From Ruegeria meonggei (lineage in GTDB: Bacteria > Pseudomonadota > Alphaproteobacteria > Rhodobacterales > Rhodobacteraceae), in assembly GCF_900172215.1 (NCBI RefSeq), contig NZ_FWFP01000005.1:62001-126000 (forward strand): DNA of 64,000 nt. Reading direction: 5' to 3'. This document shows positions 1-9,154 of this stretch, one piece after another. A model generated the notes under the pieces. The model saw nothing but the letters and a program-made list of their open reading frames with translations. It searched no databases and was not told where the DNA came from. Position numbers and translations under genes: made by a program. Within the stretch, counting starts at the first letter, position 1; each line of letters begins with the position of its first letter.

Positions 1-1172
1 TTGCCAGTTTTGCAGGCGGAACGCTGGGGGCCGTGTTGTTGATGGTCTTTGCGCCGGCCCTGTCCTCGGTCGCATTGCTGTTCCATTCGGCGGAGTACTT
101 CGCCCTTATGGTGGTCGGCCTGTCGGCCATCGCGGCGTTTGCCGGGTCGGGTCAGGTTGCCAAGGCGATGATCATGACCATTCTGGGGTTGATCATGGCC
201 ACGGTGGGCGAGGGTGCGTTGTTCAATCTGCCACGCTTTACCATGGGCATCATGGATCTACAGTCGGGCTTTGGTTTTATCACCCTTGCCATGGCGATGT
301 TCGCCCTGCCCGAAGCGTTGTTTTTGGTCCTCAAGCCCAAGAACCTGCAAGGTGACGATGGTGAGATCAAAGACCTGCGCATCACCAGAGCCGAAGCCAG
401 GGCCATTGCCCCAGTGATCGGACGTCAATCTATCCAAGGGTTCTTTATCGGCGTCCTGCCCGGCGCAGGCGCGACAATTGCCAGCTTTTTGGGCTATGCG
501 ATCGAACGCAATATCGCCCCAAAAGAAGAGCAGGAAGAGTTCGGAAAAGGCTCGATCAAAGGTCTCGCCGCGCCCGAAACTGCAAACAACGCGGCCTGTA
601 CCGGTTCGTTTGTACCACTGCTGACATTGGGTATTCCGGGATCGGGCACGACAGCCATCCTGCTGGGTGCCCTGATCGCGCTGAACGTGACACCGGGCCC
701 ACGGCTGATGCTGGATGAGCCACAGATTTTCTGGGCGGTGATCATGTCGATGTTTATCGGCAACCTAGTTCTGTTGATCCTGAACCTGCCGCTGATCCCC
801 TATATCGCCAAGGTCCTTTCAGTACCGCGAAACTACCTGATCCCGTTCATTTTGTTCTTTACCCTGATGGGGGCCTATATCGGCCAGAACAATGCGACCG
901 AGTTGTTGTTGCTGGTCGGGTTCGGCATCTGCGCCACTGCGCTGAAGTTTGCCGATTACCCGCTGGCTCCACTGCTGATTGGGTTCATTCTGGGCGGCAT
1001 GATGGAGGACAACTTTTCCCGCTCGATGCAGCTCTATGATGGTATCGCCTTTATCTGGGAACGTCCGATGACATTGGGGCTTTTGGTCATCGCCGCACTG
1101 CTGATCCTGTTGCCCAGCTACCGCGCGCGGCGCGCACGGGCGCGTGCGGCAGGCGTGGCTGATGGCGACTGA
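1..1172 (+). CDS. Tripartite tricarboxylate transporter permease, TctA family (5' end missing)
   Basis: Large membrane subunit of a TTT-type secondary transporter, which with a small membrane subunit and a periplasmic binding protein imports citrate-like carboxylates. The reading frame is open from base 3 and in frame with the later sequence, so the N-terminus lies outside the window. Visible TctA features are the SFAGGTLG stretch at the left edge, a GVLPGAGATIASFLGY motif, the conserved PETANNA segment, and GIPGSGTTA, with many hydrophobic helices and a basic C-terminal tail. The stop overlaps the next gene by 11 bases, so the three genes here are probably co-transcribed. Substrate cannot be read from the sequence. 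Confidence 0.93.
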   Translation, partial: ASFAGGTLGAVLLMVFAPALSSVALLFHSAEYFALMVVGLSAIAAFAGSGQVAKAMIMTILGLIMATVGEGALFNLPRFTMGIMDLQSGFGFITLAMAMFALPEALFLVLKPKNLQGDDGEIKDLRITRAEARAIAPVIGRQSIQGFFIGVLPGAGATIASFLGYAIERNIAPKEEQEEFGKGSIKGLAAPETANNAACTGSFVPLLTLGIPGSGTTAILLGALIALNVTPGPRLMLDEPQIFWAVIMSMFIGNLVLLILNLPLIPYIAKVLSVPRNYLIPFILFFTLMGAYIGQNNATELLLLVGFGICATALKFADYPLAPLLIGFILGGMMEDNFSRSMQLYDGIAFIWERPMTLGLLVIAALLILLPSYRARRARARAAGVADGD

Positions 1173-2349
1173 CCCGCTTGCAGGCGTTCGGGTTCTTGAC
1201 CTGACAAACGTTCTGGCGGGCCCGTATTGTTGTTATCAGCTGGCCCTCATGGGTGCAGACGTCATCAAGGTCGAACGCCCGGGCGGCGGCGATCTGGCCC
1301 GCGTTCTGGGTGCCGATCCTGACCGCAACGCCGCCGGTATGGGCATCAGCTTTCTGGCGCAAAACGCCGAGAAACGCTCTGTCACGCTAAATATGAAATC
1401 TGAACGGGGCAAAGTACTGCTGAAACAGTTGGTGCAGACAGCTGATGTTCTGGTCGAAAACTTCCGGCCCGGGGTAATGGATCGTCTGGGACTGGGCTAT
1501 CAGGCGCTGAAGGCCGAGAACCCCAACCTGATCTACTGCGCCATCAGCGGCTTTGGGCAGGACGGACCCCGCAAGGATGATCCGGCCTATGATCAGATCG
1601 TTCAGGGGATCAGCGGCGTCATGTCGATCACCGGTTCGGCTGATACCGCGCCTTACCGGGTTGGATACCCAGCAGCGGACACGATCGGTGGTATGACCGC
1701 AGCCTTTGCCGTTGCCGCGGCGCTGAACGCAAACCCGCGTGGTGCGTTTCTGGACGTGGCCATGTCCGAGGCTGTGATTTCCACAATGGGCTGGGTGGTG
1801 TCGAATTTTCTGGTCGGTGATGTGCAACCGGGTGCCCACGGCAATGAAAACACAACATCAGCACCATCTGGCACCTTTGCCACTGCCGACAGCCCGATCA
1901 ACATCGCCGCTAACCGGGATGAGCAATGGCAGGCCCTTGCGCGACACCTTGGCCGCGCTGACCTGCTGGACCATTCCGATTACGCCAGCCGCGAAACCCG
2001 CAAACAGAACCGCCACGTCCTGCGCGCAGAGTTAGAGACCGTTCTGCGCACGCGTCCCGCCGATGTTTGGGTGCAGGAATTAAACGCACTGGGCGTTCCA
2101 ACCGGACCAGTTTTGTCGGTCCCCGATGCTTTGGCAGATGAACAGTTGTCCGGACGCGGCCTGATCGGAGTACTGTCGGTCCGGGGCGAAGACCTCCGCC
2201 TGGCAGGCAGCCCCGTCGTCGTGAACGGCAGCCGCAAAATGCCACAGGTATCACCGCCTGATCTGGGGGCGGACAATGTCTCGATCTGGTCAGAGCTTGG
2301 CCTGTCCAAGGTCGAAATCGATGCGTTGAAAAAGGAGGGTGTCATATGA
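1162..2349 (+). CDS. Class III CoA-transferase (CaiB/BaiF family)
   Basis: Predicted to move CoA from an acyl-CoA donor to a carboxylic acid in the cytoplasm. The N-terminus has the family signature GVRVLDLTNVLAGPY, followed by VIKVERPGGGD and LVENFRPGVMDRLG. The catalytic aspartate is Asp198 in LDVAM, counting from ATG 1162. A GTG at 1144 is also in frame, but the family normally starts a few residues before GVRVLDL, so 1162 is preferred. The product is 395 residues, normal for the family. It overlaps the transporter upstream by 11 bases and the lyase gene downstream by 4 bases, which suggests that it activates the imported acid as a CoA thioester. Confidence 0.9.
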   Translation: MATDPLAGVRVLDLTNVLAGPYCCYQLALMGADVIKVERPGGGDLARVLGADPDRNAAGMGISFLAQNAEKRSVTLNMKSERGKVLLKQLVQTADVLVENFRPGVMDRLGLGYQALKAENPNLIYCAISGFGQDGPRKDDPAYDQIVQGISGVMSITGSADTAPYRVGYPAADTIGGMTAAFAVAAALNANPRGAFLDVAMSEAVISTMGWVVSNFLVGDVQPGAHGNENTTSAPSGTFATADSPINIAANRDEQWQALARHLGRADLLDHSDYASRETRKQNRHVLRAELETVLRTRPADVWVQELNALGVPTGPVLSVPDALADEQLSGRGLIGVLSVRGEDLRLAGSPVVVNGSRKMPQVSPPDLGADNVSIWSELGLSKVEIDALKKEGVI

Positions 2350-3125
2350 GCGATGTTGCCGACTGGTGGACTACAGCCATCATCGACATGGAGCCCGGTC
2401 GGATTGATCTGCGCGGAGAGCCCATTCAGGACCTGATCGGTAGGCTCAGCTTTGCTGAAATGATCTGGTTCATGGTGCGCGGAGACAGACCCTCGCCCTC
2501 GCAGGCCCGCCTGTTCGAAGCCGCCCTTGTCGCAGCCGTGGATCACGGCCCGCAGGCCCCTTCCATCGCCACTGCGCGGATGGCCGTAACCTGCGGATTA
2601 CCCTTGAACAATGCGATGGCCAGCGCGGTGAACATGCTGGGCGACATCCATGGCGGCGCCGGTGAGCAGGCGGTGACGCTCTATCATTTCGTTGATTCCC
2701 ATTCTGAGAGTTTGGACGTTGCGCTGAACCAATGGGTCACGGTTCACGGAAAAATCCTGCCGGGCTTTGGGCACAGGTTTCATACCCCGACCGATCCAAG
2801 GGCACCGCGCCTTATGGAATTGGTTGACACCGCTGTCACCCAGGGTGCGTGCGATGGCCGTTTCGCGACCATCGCGCAAAGGATCGAGGCAGAGCTGGCG
2901 CACCGGGTGGGCAAACCGGTTCCGATGAACATCGACGGAGCGACCGCGGTGATTTACGCCGAACTGGGATTTGCTGCACCGCTCGCGCGCGGTTTGTTCT
3001 GTCTGTCCCGGTCCGTCGGAATACTCGCCCATGCCTGGGAACAGATGCAGCAGGGCGGGCGCAACAAGGGGCCGACCCCACCCAAATACCGCTGGACATA
3101 TAAGCCGGATGCCGACCAGCACTAG
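2346..3125 (+). CDS. Short citrate synthase-fold protein, probable citryl-CoA lyase
   Basis: At 259 residues this is much shorter than ordinary citrate synthase (about 430) and matches the stand-alone citryl-CoA lyase type, which cleaves citryl-CoA to acetyl-CoA and oxaloacetate. The three residues that do catalysis in the citrate synthase fold can be placed: His102 in IHGGAGE, His143 in PGFGHR and Asp197 in NIDGATA. It starts in an ATGA overlap with the CoA-transferase gene. Together with the permease this suggests uptake, CoA activation and carbon-carbon cleavage of a tri- or dicarboxylate. The true substrate could also be methylcitrate-like or citramalyl-like. Function is inferred from fold and context. 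Confidence 0.8.
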   Translation: MSDVADWWTTAIIDMEPGRIDLRGEPIQDLIGRLSFAEMIWFMVRGDRPSPSQARLFEAALVAAVDHGPQAPSIATARMAVTCGLPLNNAMASAVNMLGDIHGGAGEQAVTLYHFVDSHSESLDVALNQWVTVHGKILPGFGHRFHTPTDPRAPRLMELVDTAVTQGACDGRFATIAQRIEAELAHRVGKPVPMNIDGATAVIYAELGFAAPLARGLFCLSRSVGILAHAWEQMQQGGRNKGPTPPKYRWTYKPDADQH

Positions 3126-3161
3126 CCTTTTCGATACGACAGCGCCCCGGCTTTATCTTGG

Positions 3162-4670
3162 CTACGCTTGTTTTTCGACCACGGGCTCGACATCGGGGCG
3201 AACAGGCTCAACCTCCAATTCGATGACCTCGGAGTCCACCGTTTCCGCGACCTCTTCCATGTCAGGCTCAGGGGCTGGGTCAGCCTTGTCTTCCAGCGCC
3301 CCCACGATCAGCGGCAGCATGTGAACACCAGTGGCCGAGGCAATCTCGGGCGTTTGCGGCGTTTGCCAACTGAGCGTATCAAAGCTGTGGCAATTCTGAC
3401 AGACCGGGCCCCATTCGGCCTGGATATCGTGGCAATTGTCACAGACCCATTGCGGCCCGCGTGGTGCATTCAGCGCCTTAGCCAGCCAGCCTTGAACCAC
3501 CGCATCCGTCGACCCCTCGCCGCGTTCAATTGCAGCCATCAAGGTGTAGGCCCGGGCATCCGCCTGCTTTTCAACAACATCGCCCAGCGCGCGACGCGCT
3601 TCGGGAAAGTCTTCGGCAACGATGCTCAGTTCGGCCAAAATCAACCTAGTTTCCGGGTTTTCGGGATGAATACGAGTCAACGCGGTAAAGCGCTTGATGC
3701 GCTCGACGGGGGTTTCATCGGGCGCAATCTCGGCAAAGGCATGGGTCAGATCAGGGTGGGGTTGAACCTCCCACGCTTTTTTAAGGATCTTGGTCGCGGC
3801 GCGCGGTTTGCCTTTTTCGATATAGGCCCGCGCGGCCATCGCAGCGGCGGGGACAAGATCGGGGGACAAGCGGTTGGCCTCAATCGCGTGTTCCTGCTGT
3901 TCGACCGTGGCGCTTTCATCCAGAATATCCTTGGCTTCGGACAGGGCCAGAACCGCGTCGCGTCGTTTGAATACATCGCGTGGCAGATGACCGGCCTTCA
4001 GCTTGGCCGTCAGGGTCGAGCGCGCGCCAACCCAATCCTGCGCCTTGGTCTGCAGACCCAGCAAAATATCCTGCGTTTCGGCATGGCGCGGTTTGATCGC
4101 CAAAGCTTTTTCAGCCAGTTTACGGGCGGTGTCGTCATCGCCCTCGGCCAGTTTCTGTTTCATGATGCCGCGCACGCCGACAAAGCGGGTGGCATTGTTC
4201 GTGACCAGTTTCTTGTAGGTATCAGACGCCTTTTTGGTGTCGCCATTCATCTCAGCCGCCTGAGCCACCAGCAAGTTGGTCAGTTCCGGCTTGTTCAGCA
4301 GTTTCTCGGCCTTGGTAGCCTTGGTCATTGCCACACGCCCCTCGCCCGAGGCCAGCGCCATGATCCCATCGGCCAGCGCTTGATAACCGCGCTGTTCGCG
4401 GCTGCGGTCGAAATAGCGTGACAGGGCCGTTTCATCGCCGTTGAGAAACTTCAGCGTAGCAATCAGCAGGGTCAGCAGCTTGAAGAGTACCCAGATCGCC
4501 ACAACCATCACACCCAGCGCGATCACCGATTGCAGTGGCCCAAGCGTGTATTCCACGCCCCCAACGGTGATCTGCACGCCCCCGCTGGTTTCCATCAGGA
4601 ACATGGCGCCCATGGCCAGCAGGCCGATAATCGCTACAAAAACAAGAATCTTAAACAATGACCACAGCAT
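3162..4670 (-). CDS. hemY: HemY-like tetratricopeptide membrane protein with C-terminal zinc ribbon
   Basis: A 502-residue protein with two N-terminal membrane helices (about residues 3-27 and 43-67), as in the HemY_N domain, followed by a long helical TPR-like region. Near the C-terminus are two Cys-x-x-Cys pairs (CDNC and CQNC, 14 residues between the pairs), which look like a rubredoxin-type zinc ribbon similar to that of LapB/YciM. The extreme C-terminus is Glu/Val/Pro-rich and acidic. HemY proteins sit with heme biosynthesis genes, but their reaction is not established, and this is not the oxygen-dependent protoporphyrinogen oxidase of the same name. It lies 10 bases downstream of the Mic60-like gene and two genes downstream of hemD. 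An AGGA site precedes the ATG. Confidence 0.82.
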   Translation of the reverse strand: MLWSLFKILVFVAIIGLLAMGAMFLMETSGGVQITVGGVEYTLGPLQSVIALGVMVVAIWVLFKLLTLLIATLKFLNGDETALSRYFDRSREQRGYQALADGIMALASGEGRVAMTKATKAEKLLNKPELTNLLVAQAAEMNGDTKKASDTYKKLVTNNATRFVGVRGIMKQKLAEGDDDTARKLAEKALAIKPRHAETQDILLGLQTKAQDWVGARSTLTAKLKAGHLPRDVFKRRDAVLALSEAKDILDESATVEQQEHAIEANRLSPDLVPAAAMAARAYIEKGKPRAATKILKKAWEVQPHPDLTHAFAEIAPDETPVERIKRFTALTRIHPENPETRLILAELSIVAEDFPEARRALGDVVEKQADARAYTLMAAIERGEGSTDAVVQGWLAKALNAPRGPQWVCDNCHDIQAEWGPVCQNCHSFDTLSWQTPQTPEIASATGVHMLPLIVGALEDKADPAPEPDMEEVAETVDSEVIELEVEPVRPDVEPVVEKQA

Positions 4671-4680
4671 GGCAGGTCCT

Positions 4681-5961
4681 TCAGTTCGAGTTTACGCTGG
4701 ATTGAAGCGTATTAGCAGCATCGACGGCAGCCACACGCGTCTGAGCCGCCTGCTCCCAATCGGCCAGAGCAGCCTGCGCCGCATCGGGCAGGGATTTGAG
4801 TTCACTCAGCGCCGCCGACACTTTGCCATCCGCCAAAGCAGCCTGCGCGCGGGACAGGACCGCGTCCGGGCTATCGCCGTCCTGCGGCGTGACCGAGCGT
4901 GCGCCGGTCTGGCGCTGTAAAAAGGCCACAAGCCCGGTGCTCTTGTCCGCGTCACGCGCATCCGCCAGCGCAGTACGGGCTGCGGGCGCAAAGGACGCCC
5001 GTAAAGCGGCAAGGGTTTCAACGCCCTTTTCCGCAGGAGCTGACAGAGCCTCGGGCACAGTCACACCGCCAGCTGTAAGCTCACCTACCAAATCGTTATA
5101 GGGCTGGCCTGAATCCAGCTGGCCATGGACCTGCGACAGGATCGCTGCATTGGTTGCAGCCTGTGCCTTGGCTGCTGCTTGAGATTCCAGCGCCTGCGCG
5201 TCCGAGACCATTTTTTCGACCTCAGCCCGCTGCGCGGCCAGTGAGTCCTGCAGTTTCTTCAGCTCGGCCTCAAAGGCGGCGGATACTTCGGGTGTCGCCC
5301 CTTGGGTCAACGCACCGCTTTCCAGATCGTTGACGCGGCTGGCCAGAGGTTCGACCTTGCCTGCCAGCCCATCGACGCTGGATTTGACCGTCTCCAATTC
5401 CGAGGTGAGCGGCGCGATTTGATCCGACAGCGCCGAAAGCTTTGTATTCAAATCCGTGGTGTCCGACAGCGAATTCTTCAGGCTTTCAATTTGAGTGGAT
5501 TGATCATTGAGTTTCGCCTCTAGCGCCGCCAGCGTATCCGTTTCGCCCTTGGTGAACAGGCCAGCGTTGCCCGCCGCAAATCCGATTGCTGCGGCAATTG
5601 CACCGCCGATCAAAGCGGGTACGAACCCGCCCCGTTTTTCTTGTCGGGGTTCGGCGGGCTTTTCTTCGACGGGAACCGGGGTGGCTTCGGCTTCGGCTTC
5701 GGCTTCGGCTTCGGCTTCGGCTTCGGCTTCGGCTTCGGCTTCGGCTTCGGCTTCGGCTTCGGCTTCGGCTTCGGCTTCGGCTTCGGCTTCGGCTTCGGCT
5801 TCGGCTTCGGCTTCGGCTTCGGCTTCGGCTTCGGAAAGCACCTCTTCTACCTGCTCGGGCAGGTCAAGCGGCGCATCTTCTGCAGTGGAAACAGGGTCGA
5901 TCTCGCCCTCTGACTTGGGGTCTTCCACCGGCTTTTGATCGGTTTTCTTTTTGCCAGCCAA
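4681..5961 (-). CDS. Mic60/mitofilin-like inner membrane protein with (Glu-Ala)25 tract
   Basis: This 426-residue protein has the layout of alphaproteobacterial Mic60: a charged N-terminal region, one membrane helix (about residues 113-133, rich in Ala/Gly/Ile), a long coiled coil (about 140-270) and a C-terminal mitofilin-like domain ending near 420. Homologues are encoded in the heme operon, as here between hemD and hemY, and help shape the inner membrane. Residues 44-93 are 25 consecutive Glu-Ala pairs encoded by a perfect hexanucleotide repeat. The tract precedes the membrane helix, so it should be cytoplasmic. The start is TTG at 5961, with an AAGGGGAA site upstream. Confidence 0.8.
   Translation of the reverse strand: MAGKKKTDQKPVEDPKSEGEIDPVSTAEDAPLDLPEQVEEVLSEAEAEAEAEAEAEAEAEAEAEAEAEAEAEAEAEAEAEAEAEAEAEAEAEATPVPVEEKPAEPRQEKRGGFVPALIGGAIAAAIGFAAGNAGLFTKGETDTLAALEAKLNDQSTQIESLKNSLSDTTDLNTKLSALSDQIAPLTSELETVKSSVDGLAGKVEPLASRVNDLESGALTQGATPEVSAAFEAELKKLQDSLAAQRAEVEKMVSDAQALESQAAAKAQAATNAAILSQVHGQLDSGQPYNDLVGELTAGGVTVPEALSAPAEKGVETLAALRASFAPAARTALADARDADKSTGLVAFLQRQTGARSVTPQDGDSPDAVLSRAQAALADGKVSAALSELKSLPDAAQAALADWEQAAQTRVAAVDAANTLQSSVNSN
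5683..5832. repeat. Perfect hexanucleotide tandem repeat, 25 copies of GGCTTC
   Basis: The plus strand reads GGCTTC 25 times without a single change over 150 bases. On the coding (minus) strand this is GAAGCC, Glu-Ala, within the Mic60-like gene. Copy-number changes would keep the reading frame, so the tract could vary in length between strains without breaking the protein. It also opens long low-complexity frames on the other strand, which are not genes. Confidence 0.99.
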
Positions 5962-6015
5962 CGCAACGTTCCCCTTATCGAATCCAAAAACACAAGAATA
6001 ACAGACTAGACCAAG

Positions 6016-6729
6016 TTAGTCGGTGGCCTCGTCGCCCTCAACCCGCATCGCATGTTTCACAAGCTTTTTAACGGCTTTCCGCATTTTCTTGGGTGTCGGC
6101 GCTTTGGTAATCTTCAGGCGTACATAGTCCATGGAATAAAGGGATTCGGCTGTGGCATCGCTGATAGCGGCCAACCATAGGGGCGCAGAACCAACCCAGA
6201 TGTCGGCAAAATGTCGCGCCGTTCGAGGTGAAAACAAAGGCGCAATTATCGGTGTTTCGCCACCTGCTGCCACCGTTGCCTCGGATGTCAGCGGTAACAG
6301 GTGCTGTTGATAAACGGGCTGTTCGCGGGTCGTCAGCCCCGACTCGGTCAGTCGTTCAGCGATATTGCCTCGGCTGTATTCGCCCCGCAGGTGCAACAGT
6401 GGGCTATCGGGCCTGTCCTTGAGAAGAAACGCCACCAGTTCTTCGGCGGTGGCCCCTACCATCTGCGCGTTCCACCCTGCCCCCTTGGCCGTACCGGTGG
6501 TGACGGGCCCCACGCAGAACGCCGGCAAATCCCGCGCCACATCCAGAGAGGCTGCAGCATTCACTGCATTTGCAGAAGTAAAGATCAGACCACGCACCCC
6601 TGCAGTATCCACCTGAACGGACAGCGGTCTGATTTCCAGAATCGGGGAATAGATGACCTGAACCCGGGACCTGATGCGGGTCGGCAGCTGCGCGACAAAC
6701 CTCTCAGAGGCGGCGCGAGGGCGGGTCAT
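6016..6729 (-). CDS. hemD: Uroporphyrinogen-III synthase
   Basis: Cyclises hydroxymethylbilane, with inversion of ring D, to uroporphyrinogen III in heme and corrinoid synthesis. The 237-residue product starts [17 protein letters not shown] at ATG 6729, a typical HemD N-terminus, and contains the family hallmarks [23 protein letters not shown] and a late FSPRTARHF segment. The frame is open further upstream, but that extension does not resemble HemD and would run into the divergent tsaD promoter region. It is first in a minus-strand group with the Mic60-like and HemY genes. HemD proteins are poorly conserved, so the call rests on these motifs plus context. Confidence 0.87.
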   Translation of the reverse strand: MTRPRAASERFVAQLPTRIRSRVQVIYSPILEIRPLSVQVDTAGVRGLIFTSANAVNAAASLDVARDLPAFCVGPVTTGTAKGAGWNAQMVGATAEELVAFLLKDRPDSPLLHLRGEYSRGNIAERLTESGLTTREQPVYQQHLLPLTSEATVAAGGETPIIAPLFSPRTARHFADIWVGSAPLWLAAISDATAESLYSMDYVRLKITKAPTPKKMRKAVKKLVKHAMRVEGDEATD

Positions 6730-6826
6730 CAACAAATACAACAGGCGGCGCCTTCGGCCTTGGGATTGTTTGCATCTGCGCAGGGTGATACCCCGCTTGG
6801 ACATCATGATGCAACGGATCAGGCCA

Positions 6827-7924
6827 ATGGTGCAAACACTTACAGTACTCGGGTTGGAAAGCAGCTGTGATGACACCGCCGCCGCAGTCGTGCGCCAGCC
6901 CGACGGCGAACAGGCAAGGATTCTGTCGTCAATCGTGCATGGTCAGACTGAATTGCACAGCGCCTTTGGCGGGGTTGTCCCGGAAATCGCGGCGCGGGCC
7001 CATGCTGAAAAACTGGATATCTGCGTCGTTCAGGCGCTTGAGGACGCGGGCCTGACCCTGTCCGATATGGACGCTATTGCCGTAACCGCCGGTCCGGGCC
7101 TGATTGGCGGCGTCCTGTCGGGAGTAATGTGCGCCAAAGGGCTAAGCGCCGCAACCGGCCTGCCCCTGATCGGGGTCAACCATCTGGCCGGGCACGCGCT
7201 AACGCCACGCCTGACCGACGGGATCGCCTTTCCTTACCTGATGCTGCTGGTGTCGGGCGGGCATTGCCAATACCTGATCGTGCACGGGCCTGAAAAATTC
7301 ACCCGCCTTGGCGGTACAATTGACGACGCCCCGGGCGAGGCCTTCGACAAGACCGCCCGCCTGTTGGGTCTGCCGCAACCCGGCGGCCCCTCGGTCGAGG
7401 CCGAGGCGCGGCTGGGCGATTCCAAACGGTTCCGCTTTCCCCGGCCTCTGCTGGATCGGCCGGGGTGTGATTTGTCCTTTTCGGGGCTCAAGACCGCTTT
7501 GATGCGTATGCGTGATCAGATTGTCGCTGAAAAAGGTGGCCTGACCCGCCAGGACCGTGCTGATCTTTGCGCCGGGTTTCAGCAGGCCATTGTCGACACA
7601 TTGGCCGAGAAAACCCGCCGTGCGATTGACCTGTACCTGTCGGAACAGCCCTCGGACCCGGTCATTGCCGTCGCTGGTGGTGTGGCCGCAAATTCCGCTA
7701 TACGCTCCGCGTTAGAGACTGTTTGTGAGGAAAAAGGCGCACGTTTCACTGCGCCTCCACTTGGCTTGTGTACCGACAATGCCGCCATGATCGCGTATGC
7801 CGGGATCGAACGGTTTCGAACCGGCGCAAGGGATGGGCTGGACCTGACCGCGCGCCCCCGCTGGCCGCTGGACCAGACCAGCCCTGCCATGCTGGGCAGC
7901 GGTAAGAAAGGCGCCAAAGCATGA
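6827..7924 (+). CDS. tsaD: tRNA N6-threonylcarbamoyladenosine transferase subunit
   Basis: Transfers the threonylcarbamoyl group to A37 of ANN-decoding tRNAs, with TsaB and TsaE. The protein begins [16 protein letters not shown], has the metal-binding NHLAGHAL motif, [11 protein letters not shown], a [14 protein letters not shown] segment and the late [12 protein letters not shown] motif. ATG 6827 gives 365 residues, normal for TsaD; upstream in-frame starts lengthen it without family support. It is divergent from hemD, with about 97 bases between starts, and overlaps gpsA by 4 bases. Its partner tsaE lies at 22.3 kb in this window. Confidence 0.97.
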   Translation: MVQTLTVLGLESSCDDTAAAVVRQPDGEQARILSSIVHGQTELHSAFGGVVPEIAARAHAEKLDICVVQALEDAGLTLSDMDAIAVTAGPGLIGGVLSGVMCAKGLSAATGLPLIGVNHLAGHALTPRLTDGIAFPYLMLLVSGGHCQYLIVHGPEKFTRLGGTIDDAPGEAFDKTARLLGLPQPGGPSVEAEARLGDSKRFRFPRPLLDRPGCDLSFSGLKTALMRMRDQIVAEKGGLTRQDRADLCAGFQQAIVDTLAEKTRRAIDLYLSEQPSDPVIAVAGGVAANSAIRSALETVCEEKGARFTAPPLGLCTDNAAMIAYAGIERFRTGARDGLDLTARPRWPLDQTSPAMLGSGKKGAKA

Positions 7925-8883
7925 GTATTTCGGTATTGGGATCAGGCGCGTTTGGCACCGCATTGGCGATCTCGCTGGCCGGAAACGGACCGGTGACTCT
8001 GTGGTCGCGGGATACGAAACAGGCGCAATTGATGCAGGAAAACCGCGAGAATGCGGCGCGTCTGCCAAACATAGGACTACCGGACAGAATTACGGTGACG
8101 TCAGATATTGCGTTGGCCTCACAAAGCGACATCCTGCTTGTTTCCGTACCGATGCAAAAACTGCGCGGTGCCTTGCGGGACTACGCCGCTGTGCTGGCCG
8201 GAAAGACGCTGGTCGCGTGCTGCAAAGGGATTGAACTGTCGACAGGTCTGGGGCCCATCTCGGTGATCCGCGAGACGGTCCCGGATGCGCACCCCGCCCT
8301 TCTGACCGGACCGAGCTTTGCCGACGACATCGCGCGTGGGCTCCCAACCGCCCTGACGCTGGCCTGCAAAGATGATGTGCTGAACCAAAAGCTGCAGCAC
8401 GACCTGAGCACAGCCAATTTGCGCCTGTATCGCACAACTGATGTGATCGGGGCCGAACTGGGCGGTGCATTGAAAAATGTCATGGCCATCGGTTGCGGTG
8501 CCTGTATCGGTGAAGGCATGGGCGAAAGCGCCCGCGCCGCGCTGATGACGCGCGGCTTTGCCGAGATGCAGCGCTTTGCGCTGATGCGCGGTGCCCGGCC
8601 TGACACTCTGATGGGGCTTTCGGGGATGGGCGACCTGGTTCTGACCTGTTCATCCGCGCTGTCCAGAAACTATCGCTATGGACTGGCACTGGGGCGGCAG
8701 GATGACTTTGACACAAACACAACCGTCGAAGGTGTCGCCACCGCGCAGGCCCTGACCAAGATTGCTGCCGCCGAAGGGCTAGATATGCCCATCAGCAAGG
8801 TTGTGGCAGAGATCAGTTCAGGCGAATGTAGCGTCGGCGAAGCCATCCGCTGGCTGCTCAACCGACCACTTAAGGAGGAATAA
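7921..8883 (+). CDS. gpsA: Glycerol-3-phosphate dehydrogenase [NAD(P)+]
   Basis: Reduces dihydroxyacetone phosphate to sn-glycerol 3-phosphate for phospholipid synthesis. The dinucleotide-binding loop GSGAFG (residues 7-12), the CKGIE segment, [13 protein letters not shown] and the catalytic-lysine region ALKNVMAIG are present, as is a [12 protein letters not shown] motif. The 320-residue length is normal. It starts within an ATGA overlap with tsaD and is followed one base later by the YciI gene, so these are probably one transcript. Confidence 0.97.
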   Translation: MSISVLGSGAFGTALAISLAGNGPVTLWSRDTKQAQLMQENRENAARLPNIGLPDRITVTSDIALASQSDILLVSVPMQKLRGALRDYAAVLAGKTLVACCKGIELSTGLGPISVIRETVPDAHPALLTGPSFADDIARGLPTALTLACKDDVLNQKLQHDLSTANLRLYRTTDVIGAELGGALKNVMAIGCGACIGEGMGESARAALMTRGFAEMQRFALMRGARPDTLMGLSGMGDLVLTCSSALSRNYRYGLALGRQDDFDTNTTVEGVATAQALTKIAAAEGLDMPISKVVAEISSGECSVGEAIRWLLNRPLKEE

Positions 8884-8884
8884 C

Positions 8885-9154
8885 ATGCTGATCGCCCTCA
8901 TCGCCCGTGACAAGGACGGTGCCCTGCAGACCCGGCTGGACAACCGCGCCGCCCATCTGGCCTATATCGAGGAAACCGGCGTTGTGGCGCAAGCCGGGCC
9001 GTTGCTGAATGGCGATGCCATGATCGGATCGCTGATCATTCTTGAGGTCGAGGACGTGGCCGCCGCGCAAGGCTGGGCCGATAATGATCCATATGCCAAG
9101 GCGGGTCTATTTCAGTCGGTTGAGCTAATCTCGTGGAAGAAGGTTGTCGGCTGA
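8885..9154 (+). CDS. YciI family protein
   Basis: An 89-residue protein of the YciI family (ferredoxin-like fold, function poorly defined). It begins MLIALIARDK, carries an AHLAYIEETG segment and ends with the DPYAKAGLF motif typical of the family. The start at 8885 has a strong AAGGAGGAA site overlapping the end of gpsA. Its TGA stop shares one base with the ATG of the next gene. The reaction is unknown; the conserved His/Asp pair suggests an enzyme. Confidence 0.88.
   Translation: MLIALIARDKDGALQTRLDNRAAHLAYIEETGVVAQAGPLLNGDAMIGSLIILEVEDVAAAQGWADNDPYAKAGLFQSVELISWKKVVG

Noticed and set aside
3168..4421. Long plus-strand open frame of 417 codons
   Set aside because: It is the antisense of HemY, with no ribosome site or recognisable motifs. 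HemY has clear domains on the other strand.
5683..5832. CRISPR-like array
   Set aside because: The units are contiguous 6-mers with no spacers.
5507..6071. Plus-strand low-complexity frames (Ala-Ser, Leu-Arg, Gly-Phe repeats)
   Set aside because: They are by-products of the GGCTTC repeat, which has no stops in any frame; the Mic60-like gene explains it.
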